Positions 13,155 through 19,645 of a stretch of 19,645 bases of DNA are shown piece after piece. The translations under genes and the position numbers were made by a program. The number at the start of each line of letters is the position of its first letter. Position 1 is the first letter of the stretch. Source of the stretch: Micavibrio_A sp035759665. GTDB taxonomy: Bacteria > Pseudomonadota > Alphaproteobacteria > Micavibrionales > Micavibrionaceae. The stretch covers positions 1-19,645 of the forward strand of contig DASTUM010000040.1 in NCBI GenBank assembly GCA_035759665.1. Direction: 5' to 3'. The notes beneath the pieces are model-generated. The model had not been told where the DNA came from and searched no databases. It saw nothing but the letters and a program-made list of their open reading frames with translations.

Positions 13155-13823
13155 ATGAAAGACTTTAATCTTAAGAGAAGGCTATTTTCCGAATGGATTG
13201 GTACAGCCCTGCTTGTCGCCGTCGTTATCGGTTCAGGCATCATGGGAGAAAATCTTGCGGATGGGAACGATGCTATCGCGCTTCTTGCCAACACGTTGGC
13301 GACAGGGGCCGCGCTTGTGGTGCTAATTCTGATTTTCGGTCAAATATCCGGCGCGCATTTTAACCCCGTGGTTAGTTTGTCTCTTGCTTTGCAAGGCGGA
13401 TTGCGCTGGCGTGAATTTTTTTTCTATACGCTGGTACAAATTTTAGGCGGTCTTGCGGGAACGGTATTAGCGCATAGTATGTTTGACTTGCCCCTGATTC
13501 AAATTTCTACCCATGTCCGCACGGGTGCGGGTATATGGATTGGTGAAATCATTGCTTCCTGTGGCCTTCTTATGACGATTATAGGCGTACATAAAAACCA
13601 CCCCCAAGCCGTCCCTTATGCCGTAGGACTTTTTATCACCGCTGGTTATTGGTTTACTTCTTCAACGTCTTTTGCAAACCCCGCCGTTACCATGGCCCGT
13701 GCTTTTTCAGATACATTCGCGGGCATCCGGCCAGGAGATATAGGCGGATTTATAATGGCTCAAATACTAGGGGCCGCTGGCGCAACATTCTTAATGCGCT
13801 GGCTTTATAAGCCAAACATTTAG
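13155..13823 (+). CDS. Aquaglyceroporin-type MIP channel (AqpS-like arsenite channel)
   Basis: This is a 222-residue major intrinsic protein with six membrane segments. The two pore loops are SGAHFNPVVS (NPV, residues 70-72, instead of NPA) and SFANPAVTMAR (NPA, 175-177, followed by the selectivity-filter Arg182). Aquaglyceroporins conduct neutral arsenite, As(OH)3. AqpS of Sinorhizobium meliloti, also encoded in an ars operon, lets arsenite leak out downhill after arsenate reduction. The position as last gene of this operon fits that model. An AGAGGAAG ribosome site precedes the ATG, and the gap from the TSUP stop is 9 bases. The gene symbol is not assigned because orthology to aqpS cannot be tested here. 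Confidence 0.88.
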   Translation: MKDFNLKRRLFSEWIGTALLVAVVIGSGIMGENLADGNDAIALLANTLATGAALVVLILIFGQISGAHFNPVVSLSLALQGGLRWREFFFYTLVQILGGLAGTVLAHSMFDLPLIQISTHVRTGAGIWIGEIIASCGLLMTIIGVHKNHPQAVPYAVGLFITAGYWFTSSTSFANPAVTMARAFSDTFAGIRPGDIGGFIMAQILGAAGATFLMRWLYKPNI

Positions 13824-13884
13824 CAATCGCTGTGTTGGTATGAGTTGATCGTAATGGATCCATCGCGGATATTTATCAGCGAAA

Positions 13885-13978
13885 ATAGCCGCTGCAAGGC
13901 TATAATGCCGTGGTTTTTGGCGCTAAATATGGGATCTGAAAAAATGGAGATTGGCGAGAAGAATTGTTCGGCAATTCT
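13885..13978. other. Two hairpins in the ars-pst gap
   Basis: In the 266-base gap 13824-14089, ATAGCC (13885-13890) pairs with GGCTAT (13898-13903), and AGAATTG (13960-13966) pairs with CAATTCT (13972-13978) around a TTCGG loop. Neither is followed by a T run, so a standard terminator for the ars operon is not evident. TATAAT at 13901-13906 has no good -35. No gene is seen here. Confidence 0.3.
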
Positions 13979-14004
13979 AAAATCGTAACATAAACATTTT
14001 TCTT

Positions 14005-14042
14005 TAACAAGGCTTGTTATTGCATTGCAAAAAAGGTTATCA
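14005..14042 (+). promoter_or_regulatory. Candidate pstS promoter with two abutting palindromes
   Basis: TTGTTA (14014-14019) and TTATCA (14037-14042) are 17 bases apart and could be -35 and -10. The -35 lies in a perfect palindrome TAACAAG-G-CTTGTTA (14005-14019), and a second, TTGCA-T-TGCAA (14020-14030), begins at the next base within the spacer. They could be operator sites. A recognisable PhoB box was not found. The ribosome site AGAGGA (14078-14083) lies 6 bases before the pstS ATG. Confidence 0.45.
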
Positions 14043-14089
14043 GCATCGGGTCACCACCTTGGTAACAACAACCATAAAGAGGACTTATC

Positions 14090-15196
14090 ATGACTAAGAA
14101 CTACAACACTATCCAAAACACCCCCCCTCCCTGCAAGAAAAGCTTGTTTCTGACATCTGCCGCCTATCTATCGGTGACCGCATTGGCGGTCTTTTTTATG
14201 CCTGCAACGCAGGCGCGGGCAGCCGACCAGATCCACATTGTGGGGTCTTCGACCGTCTATCCCTTCGCGACGACGATGGCCGAGGAATTCGGCAAGACGA
14301 CCAAGAACGCATCCCCCATCGTCGAATCGACGGGCACGGGCGGCGGTTTAAAACTGTTCTGCGGCGGCGTGGATGAAACATTCCCCGACATCGCCAACGC
14401 ATCCCGCGCAATCAAGGACAGTGAGCGCAAGCTCTGCGCGGATAACGGGGTAAAGGACATTACCGAGATTAAAATCGGATTCGACGGTATCGTGCTGGCG
14501 AATGCCCGCAAGTCGGCGGTGTTCGATCTGACGAAAGACCAGATATTTGCGGCTCTCGCGAAGAAGGTCGTCGTTGGCGGCAAACTGGCCGACAACCCCC
14601 ACAAAATGTGGAACGATATCGATCCGAAACTGCCCGCGGTTAAGATCGAGGTCTACGGCCCGCCGACCACATCCGGCACGCGCGATGCGTTTGTCGAACT
14701 GGTCATGGAAAAAGCCTGTGCCGACAAGGACGCTTTCAAGGCCGTCTGGAAAGATGAGGACAGCCGGAAGAAGAATTGCCACATAATCCGCGAAGACGGG
14801 GCGTTCATCGAGGCCGGTGAGAACGACAACCTGATCGTCCAGAAGCTGAAAAGCAATCCGGACGCGCTGGGAATCTTCGGCTACAGCTTCCTTGAAGAGA
14901 ACGAGGATTCGGTTCACGGTAGCAAGGTTGGCGGCGTCGCGCCGTCCTTTGAAACGATTGCCGACGGATCGTACCCGGTATCCCGCCCGCTATTCATGTA
15001 TGTGAAGGATGCGCACGTTGCCATTACAGCGGGGCTTGCCGACTTCATACAGGAAGCGGTCAGCGAAAAGGCCGCCGGCGCAGAAGGCTATCTGGCAGCG
15101 AAGGGATTGATCCCCTTGCCCGAAGCCGAACTGAAAACCATGGAGGAACGGGCAGCCGCTCTTTCCAAAGTCCAAGCCAAAGTCAAATCGAACTAG
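14090..15196 (+). CDS. pstS: Phosphate-binding protein PstS
   Basis: This is the periplasmic phosphate-binding subunit of the high-affinity Pst ABC importer. The 368-residue precursor has an unusual polar n-region (NTPPPCKK) before a hydrophobic core (about 19-37), with cleavage near ARA-AD (about residue 44). The mature protein opens with IHIVGSSTVYPFATTMAEEF; the SST loop contacts phosphate. STGTGGGLKLFCGG and the TSGTRDAFVEL segment are the other ligand-binding loops, and IANASRAIKDSE is also typical. It heads the pst operon, with promoter elements upstream and the porin gene 31 bases downstream. Length and motifs fit the PstS form common in marine and alphaproteobacterial genomes. Confidence 0.93.
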   Translation: MTKNYNTIQNTPPPCKKSLFLTSAAYLSVTALAVFFMPATQARAADQIHIVGSSTVYPFATTMAEEFGKTTKNASPIVESTGTGGGLKLFCGGVDETFPDIANASRAIKDSERKLCADNGVKDITEIKIGFDGIVLANARKSAVFDLTKDQIFAALAKKVVVGGKLADNPHKMWNDIDPKLPAVKIEVYGPPTTSGTRDAFVELVMEKACADKDAFKAVWKDEDSRKKNCHIIREDGAFIEAGENDNLIVQKLKSNPDALGIFGYSFLEENEDSVHGSKVGGVAPSFETIADGSYPVSRPLFMYVKDAHVAITAGLADFIQEAVSEKAAGAEGYLAAKGLIPLPEAELKTMEERAAALSKVQAKVKSN

Positions 15197-15227
15197 GCAT
15201 TCAGCAAATACAGACAGGAAAATGAAT

Positions 15228-16625
15228 ATGAGAAAGACGTTATTGATGACGTCGGCAACGTTGTTGCTGACCATGGGATCGCACGCCCACGCGGCAGAAA
15301 CCATGACAATGGAACAGATGCAGAAGCAAATCGAAATGCTGACGCAGAAGATGGACAAGCTGACCGGTGTTGTGGAGACGCAGAACAGCGTTATCACGGC
15401 GCAGAAGGCGCAGATCGACGCACAGTCACAGAAGATCGCCCAGCAGGAGACAGCCGTGACGCAGAAGCTCGCGACTGTTGCCCCGGCTGCGGGCGGCTTG
15501 GACGGTATAAAGATCAGCATGAAGCCGACGCCGAAGATCGAATCGGCTGACGGTAAATACTCCTTCCAGCCGACCGGACGCGTGCATCTGGACTACACTC
15601 ACTTTGGCGACGATGAACGCGATCTGCCGAACGGCGCGCATTTCCGCCGCGCGCGCCTGGGCTTCAAAGGAGATCTGGGTGAAGACTTCAACTACAAGGC
15701 CGAGATGGATTTCGGCGGTGAAGGCTCGAACATCAAGGAAATGTACCTTGCCTATACGGGCCTGGATTTCGCGGAAGTCTGGGCCGGTAACTTCAAGCCG
15801 CCCGTGGGATTGGAGCAGAACACCAGTTCCAACTACATGTCCTTCACAGAGCTTTCTCCGGCCAGCAATGCTTTCACGCGGGACGAGATTATCGGTCTGG
15901 CGTTGAAGAGCGGCGGCGAGAACTGGTCTCTGGCAGGCGGCGTGTTCAATGAAGACCCGGGCATCAACAGTTCGGACGACGAGGCGGTATCGTTCGATGC
16001 GCGTGGCTCCGTCGACCTGCTCATGGACAGCCCTGATGTGCTGCATGTCGGTTTGGGCGGCAGCATCCGCTCACCAAACGCGACGTCGGAGCAGGTGACA
16101 ATCTCGGGCCGTCCGGCGGGAACCGGGCCGAGCATGGTCACGACCGGCGGATTGTCCGACATCGACCGCTCTACCGTGTTGAGCGCCGAACTGGCGGGTG
16201 TGTTCGGGCCGCTCTCCTTTCAGGGAGAATATTTCCTGAACAGCCTCGACCGCGATGACGGGAACAGCCCGGATTTCGAGGGTTGGTACGGACAGGCCAG
16301 CTACTTCCTCACTGGCGAGACGCGTCCGTATAAGGGGAAAACCGGAAACTTCGACCGCGTGAAGCCGAAAAATCCTGTGAGTCTCAGTGACGGCGGCTGG
16401 GGCGCATGGGAAGTTCTCGCGCGCTACGACAATCTCGACCTGACAGACCGCTCTGCCGGTGTTGTTGGCGGGGAGATGAGCAACGTGACGCTCGGCGTAA
16501 ACTGGTACATGACGGATTATATCCGTACCATGTTCAATGTCACCGATGTGAATACGAACGACGACGCAGTGGTGGCGGATGACGATCCGACCGTTGCGAC
16601 CGCCCGCGTGCAATGGGATTTCTAA
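15228..16625 (+). CDS. Phosphate-selective porin, OprO/OprP family
   Basis: This is a 465-residue outer membrane porin. A signal peptide ends at about SHAHA-AE (residue 22). A coiled-coil stretch of about 50 residues follows, rich in Gln, Met and Lys with heptad spacing (EQMQKQIEMLTQKMDKL), and probably forms a trimer stalk as in other OprP-like porins. The barrel starts near YSFQPTGRVHLDYTHFG and shows FRRARLGFKGDL, ending ARVQWDF with the C-terminal Phe needed for BAM insertion. ATG 15228 is preferred over ATG 15222 because the AGGA site (15216-15219) is about 8-9 bases away from the former and too close to the latter. The place between pstS and pstC argues for outer membrane phosphate or polyphosphate uptake. 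Confidence 0.88.
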   Translation: MRKTLLMTSATLLLTMGSHAHAAETMTMEQMQKQIEMLTQKMDKLTGVVETQNSVITAQKAQIDAQSQKIAQQETAVTQKLATVAPAAGGLDGIKISMKPTPKIESADGKYSFQPTGRVHLDYTHFGDDERDLPNGAHFRRARLGFKGDLGEDFNYKAEMDFGGEGSNIKEMYLAYTGLDFAEVWAGNFKPPVGLEQNTSSNYMSFTELSPASNAFTRDEIIGLALKSGGENWSLAGGVFNEDPGINSSDDEAVSFDARGSVDLLMDSPDVLHVGLGGSIRSPNATSEQVTISGRPAGTGPSMVTTGGLSDIDRSTVLSAELAGVFGPLSFQGEYFLNSLDRDDGNSPDFEGWYGQASYFLTGETRPYKGKTGNFDRVKPKNPVSLSDGGWGAWEVLARYDNLDLTDRSAGVVGGEMSNVTLGVNWYMTDYIRTMFNVTDVNTNDDAVVADDDPTVATARVQWDF

Positions 16626-16628
16626 GTC

Positions 16629-17534
16629 TTGTTTGACCGCATCATAAAAGCACTCCTCCTGATCGGCACCGTGATCTCCATTTTGGTCACGGTGCTGATC
16701 GTCCTCTCCGTTTTTTCGGAGACTGTGCGCTTCTTTACCCATGTTTCTCCGTTCAGCTTCTTTTTCGGGACGGAATGGAGTCCGCAGATCGCCATTCGGA
16801 GCGACCAGGCGGGAAGTTCGGGCCGTTTCGGGGCCATACCGATTTTCACCGGCACGGCGATGATCGCGCTGATCGCGATGCTGGTGGCCATTCCGCTTGG
16901 ATTGCTGGCCGCGATTTACCTGTCCGTTTATGCAAGCCCCGCGGTGCGCAACGGGTTCAAGCCCGTGCTGGAAATACTCGCGGGCATCCCGACCGTCGTT
17001 TACGGCTATTTCGCCATCGTGGCCTTTTCACCGATCCTGCGGGAGGCGGGTGGTCTGATCGGGCTTTCGATTGCCTCGGAAAGCGCGCTCGTCGCCGGGG
17101 CGGTCATGGGCATCATGATTACGCCTTTCGTCATGTCCTTGTCCGAGGACGTGATCAGCGCGGTGCCAAAGTCGCTCATCTATGGCTCTCTCGCCATGGG
17201 CGCGACGCCGTCGGAAACGGTCTACAAGATCATGGTGCCTGCGGCCATGCCGGGAATTATCGGCGCAGTGCTGCTGGGAATTTCCCGCGCTATAGGCGAA
17301 ACCATGATCGTGGTCATGGCGGCGGGAATGTCGGCCAACCTTACGGCAAACCCACTGGAAGCTGTGACGACGGCGACGGTGCAGATCGTGACGCTCCTGA
17401 CGGGCGACCATGAATTCGACAGCCCAAAAACACTGGCGGCTTTCGCGCTCGGCTTTACGTTGCTGATCCTGACGCTGCTGTTGAATTTTATCGCGCAATC
17501 CTTCGTCAAGAAATACAGGGAACGTTATGTTTAA
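16629..17534 (+). CDS. pstC: Phosphate ABC transporter permease PstC
   Basis: This is one of the two inner membrane permease subunits of the Pst importer. With the TTG start at 16629 it is 301 residues, with about six membrane helices. The first helix begins near residue 6 (IIKALLLIGTVISILVTVL). Family segments include FFFGTEWSPQ, ILAGIPTVVYGYFA and the ABC-coupling EAA-type loop GATPSETVYKIMVPAAMPGI, followed by SRAIGETMIV. The TTG starts 3 bases after the porin stop with a weak GGGA site; the next in-frame candidate (GTG 16671) would cut into the first helix. The 3' end overlaps pstA by 8 bases, indicating coupled translation. Confidence 0.92.
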   Translation: MFDRIIKALLLIGTVISILVTVLIVLSVFSETVRFFTHVSPFSFFFGTEWSPQIAIRSDQAGSSGRFGAIPIFTGTAMIALIAMLVAIPLGLLAAIYLSVYASPAVRNGFKPVLEILAGIPTVVYGYFAIVAFSPILREAGGLIGLSIASESALVAGAVMGIMITPFVMSLSEDVISAVPKSLIYGSLAMGATPSETVYKIMVPAAMPGIIGAVLLGISRAIGETMIVVMAAGMSANLTANPLEAVTTATVQIVTLLTGDHEFDSPKTLAAFALGFTLLILTLLLNFIAQSFVKKYRERYV

Positions 17535-18858
17535 GATTTTCAAACGCCGTGCCCGCATTGCCATCAAGCGCATGCAGCGCAACCAGAACCCGTTTTCCTT
17601 CTCGCCGGGAAAGTCACCCGCGCAGAAATGGATGCTGCGCCGCCAGCGAAAGGAGCGCATGTTCCGGCGTTGCGGGTTCGGTGCGATTCTTTTATCCTGT
17701 GTGTTCCTTGGCGCATTGCTGTGGAGCGTCATCGGCAACGGCTATACGGCCTTCCAGCGCACGGAAGTCCTTCTGACGATTGATTTCTCCGCCGATGTGA
17801 TTGGCAGCGACCCGGAAACCGCCGATTACCGGCTGCTGATGCAAAACGCTTTGCGTGAGCTTTTCCCCGAGGTCACGGAACGGCGCGAAAAATTCGATCT
17901 CTATGCCCTGATGAGCAAGAGCGCCTATTACAAGTTGCGGGAGATGATTCTGGCCGACCCCTCGCTGATCGGGCAGCGGCGCAATCTCTGGCTGCCTGCG
18001 GCCAGCAAGGTCGATATGTTCATGAAGCGACATGCACCGGATGATGATTCTGCGCTGGCAAGTTATAAGCTGAATGCGCAGCAATTTATCTGGATCAAGA
18101 AACTGGTACGGGATGACCGGGTACGGACGGTTTTCAATCATATCTTTTTCACCGGCGGGGACTCGCAGGAACCGGAAAGCGCCGGGATCGCCGGCAGTTT
18201 TATCGGCTCCCTCATGAGCATCCTGGTTTGTATTGTCGTCGCGTTTCCTTTGGGCGTCGCCACGGCGGTGTATCTGGAAGAATTTGCCAGAAAAAATTGG
18301 TTCACCGACCTGATCGAGGTGAATATCAACAATCTCGCGGCGGTGCCGTCGATCATCTACGGCCTGCTGGGCCTGTCGGTATTCATCAATACGCTTGGCA
18401 TGCCCCGGTCTTCGGCACTCGTGGGCGGCCTGACGCTAGCGCTGCTGATTCTGCCGGTCATCGTAATCGCGAGCCGGAACGCCCTGCGCACGGTGCCGCG
18501 CTCGATCCGTTTCGCGGCTATGGCGATGGGGGCGACCCCGGTGCAAGTAGCGCTACATCATACCGTCCTGTATGCGCTGCCGGGGATCATGACCGGCTTT
18601 ATCCTGAGCATCGCGCGCGCCCTCGGGGAAACGTCGCCCTTGCTGATGATCGGGATGGTGGCTTTCGTGACCGATATTCCGCGCGGGATTACCGATCCGA
18701 CAACCTCCCTGCCGGTGCAGATTTACCTGTGGGCCAACAACCCGGAGGCGGGTTTCGTCGAAAACACGGCGGCGGCGATCATCATGTTGCTGGCGGTACT
18801 GGCGGCGATCAATGTTTTTGCCGCGTGGGTGCGGAACAGATTTGAAATCAAATGGTGA
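17527..18858 (+). CDS. pstA: Phosphate ABC transporter permease PstA with N-terminal extension (DUF3333 type)
   Basis: This is the second Pst permease, 443 residues, much longer than the roughly 300 of E. coli PstA. The first 48 residues are strongly basic (KIFKRRARIAIKRMQRN, LRRQRKERMFRR) and precede a membrane helix at about 50-70. A periplasmic domain of the DUF3333 type follows, including IDFSADVIGSDPETADYRL, extending to about residue 200. The permease core holds NNLAAVPSIIYGLLGLSVF, the coupling loop MGATPVQVALHHTVLYALPG and IARALGETSPLLMIG. The DUF3333 extension is common in alphaproteobacterial PstA. The start codon lies in the last 8 bases of pstC, and pstB begins 4 bases after its stop. 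Confidence 0.93.
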   Translation: MFKIFKRRARIAIKRMQRNQNPFSFSPGKSPAQKWMLRRQRKERMFRRCGFGAILLSCVFLGALLWSVIGNGYTAFQRTEVLLTIDFSADVIGSDPETADYRLLMQNALRELFPEVTERREKFDLYALMSKSAYYKLREMILADPSLIGQRRNLWLPAASKVDMFMKRHAPDDDSALASYKLNAQQFIWIKKLVRDDRVRTVFNHIFFTGGDSQEPESAGIAGSFIGSLMSILVCIVVAFPLGVATAVYLEEFARKNWFTDLIEVNINNLAAVPSIIYGLLGLSVFINTLGMPRSSALVGGLTLALLILPVIVIASRNALRTVPRSIRFAAMAMGATPVQVALHHTVLYALPGIMTGFILSIARALGETSPLLMIGMVAFVTDIPRGITDPTTSLPVQIYLWANNPEAGFVENTAAAIIMLLAVLAAINVFAAWVRNRFEIKW

Positions 18859-18862
18859 GATC

Positions 18863-19645
18863 ATGAGAGAAAAGATGAAACAGAATGCAGGCGACACTGA
18901 AATCCGCATGGCGGCGCAGGGCCTGAGCGTTTTTTATGGCACCAAGCAGGCCGTGTTCGATGTCGAACTGCCCATCCTGACCAACAAAGTCACGGCGCTA
19001 ATCGGCCCGTCCGGTTGCGGGAAGTCGACGTTTTTGCGCTGCCTGAACCGTATGAACGATGTCGTGGCCGGGTGCCGCGTGGCTGGTGCGGTTACACTCG
19101 ACGGGCATGATATTTACGACCGCAGCGTCGACGTCATCCTGCTGCGCCAGAAAATCGGCATGGTGTTCCAGAAGGCGAATCCGTTCCCGAAGTCGATCTA
19201 TGAGAACGTCGCCTATGGTCCGCGTATTCACCGCCTTGCGCGAGGTGCCGACCTCGACGCGTTGGTGGAGGGCAGCCTCGAACGCGTGGGGCTGTGGGAA
19301 GAGGTGAAAGACCGACTGGACACTCCCGGCACCTCGTTGTCAGGTGGGCAGCAGCAGCGCCTTTGCATCGCGCGCGCCATTGCAACCGAGCCGGAAGTGA
19401 TCCTGATGGATGAACCGTGCTCCGCGCTCGACCCCATTGCCACCGCGCGGGTGGAGGAGTTGATCCGCGAACTGGAAAAGAAATACACCATCGTGATCGT
19501 GACGCATTCGATGGCGCAGGCGCAGCGTCTGTCTGATTACACGGCGTTCTTCCATTTGGGCAAGATCATCGAAGCGGGTGAAACGGGGCAAATATTCCAA
19601 GCCCCCGTCCACGCCCAGACGAAGGATTATGTGAGCGGGAAGATT
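18863..19645 (+). CDS. pstB: Phosphate ABC transporter ATP-binding protein PstB (3' end cut by window)
   Basis: This is the ATPase of the Pst importer, open to the last base of the window (261 residues seen). It is likely to lack only a few C-terminal residues, because KDYVSGKI is close to the usual family end. Walker A GPSGCGKST is at 48-56, the Q-loop region MVFQKANPFPKS follows, the ABC signature LSGGQQQR starts at 159, Walker B VILMDEP is at 179-185, and the switch His is 215 (VTHSMA). The PstB-typical LRCLNRMND follows Walker A. ATG 18863 is 4 bases after the pstA stop; ATG 18875 is an alternative that would remove four residues. phoU and phoB, common next genes, would lie outside the window. 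Confidence 0.96.
   Translation, partial: MREKMKQNAGDTEIRMAAQGLSVFYGTKQAVFDVELPILTNKVTALIGPSGCGKSTFLRCLNRMNDVVAGCRVAGAVTLDGHDIYDRSVDVILLRQKIGMVFQKANPFPKSIYENVAYGPRIHRLARGADLDALVEGSLERVGLWEEVKDRLDTPGTSLSGGQQQRLCIARAIATEPEVILMDEPCSALDPIATARVEELIRELEKKYTIVIVTHSMAQAQRLSDYTAFFHLGKIIEAGETGQIFQAPVHAQTKDYVSGKI

Noticed and set aside
13824..14089. PhoB box upstream of pstS
   Set aside because: No pair of CTGTCAT-like repeats at 11-base spacing was found; the closest stretches (such as GTAACAT near 13985) match too poorly.
10859..14089. A matched pair of attachment sites bounding the ars block
   Set aside because: No copy of the tRNA-Ser 3' end was found in the gap before pstS, and no integrase or transposase gene is present, so only a left-hand remnant can be claimed.
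1..19645. CRISPR arrays, insertion sequences or rRNA genes
   Set aside because: No regularly spaced repeats, no transposase frames with terminal inverted repeats and no rRNA-like stretches were seen.

Overview
The window looks like a compact, GC-rich alphaproteobacterial chromosome segment. The evidence is the surA-rsmA-gmk neighbourhood, a Complex I NDUFA9-type reductase, an ABHD10-like hydrolase, a PstA with the N-terminal extension common in this class, and many convergent genes that touch or overlap. Genus cannot be told from the window.

Region 1 (1-6546) is mostly housekeeping. It holds the 3' part of a UvrD/PcrA helicase, a secreted DUF1223 protein on the opposite strand, an NDUFA9-like NAD(P)-binding protein, the periplasmic chaperone SurA overlapping the 16S rRNA dimethyltransferase RsmA, guanylate kinase on the opposite strand, and a short-chain dehydrogenase. 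The pdxA gene that often sits between surA and rsmA is absent here.

Region 2 (6547-10488) holds a small ArsR-family regulator resembling the SqrR/BigR sulfide-sensing branch, a two-gene glycosyltransferase operon on the minus strand (GT4 then GT9, probably envelope glycan synthesis), an ABHD10-like serine hydrolase and a small two-helix membrane protein.

Region 3 (about 10500-11145) is a tRNA-Ser(GGA) gene with a clear terminator. It is preceded by a 20-base partial copy of its own 5' end and followed by a tRNA-like T-arm remnant, so the locus has been rearranged.

Region 4 (11145-13823) is a tight, visibly more AT-rich arsenic-type operon: arsR, a DUF6428 gene with a Cys-rich tail, arsC, a TauE/SafE-type (TSUP) permease and an aquaglyceroporin. 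No ArsB or Acr3 pump is present. An 11-bp perfect inverted repeat overlaps the promoter and the arsR start codon. Arsenate would be reduced by ArsC, and arsenite could leave through the channel and possibly the TSUP protein.

Region 5 (14090-19645) is a phosphate uptake operon: pstS, an OprO/OprP-type porin, pstC, pstA and pstB (cut by the window end). High-affinity phosphate uptake beside arsenate detoxification makes biochemical sense, because arsenate enters cells as a phosphate mimic.
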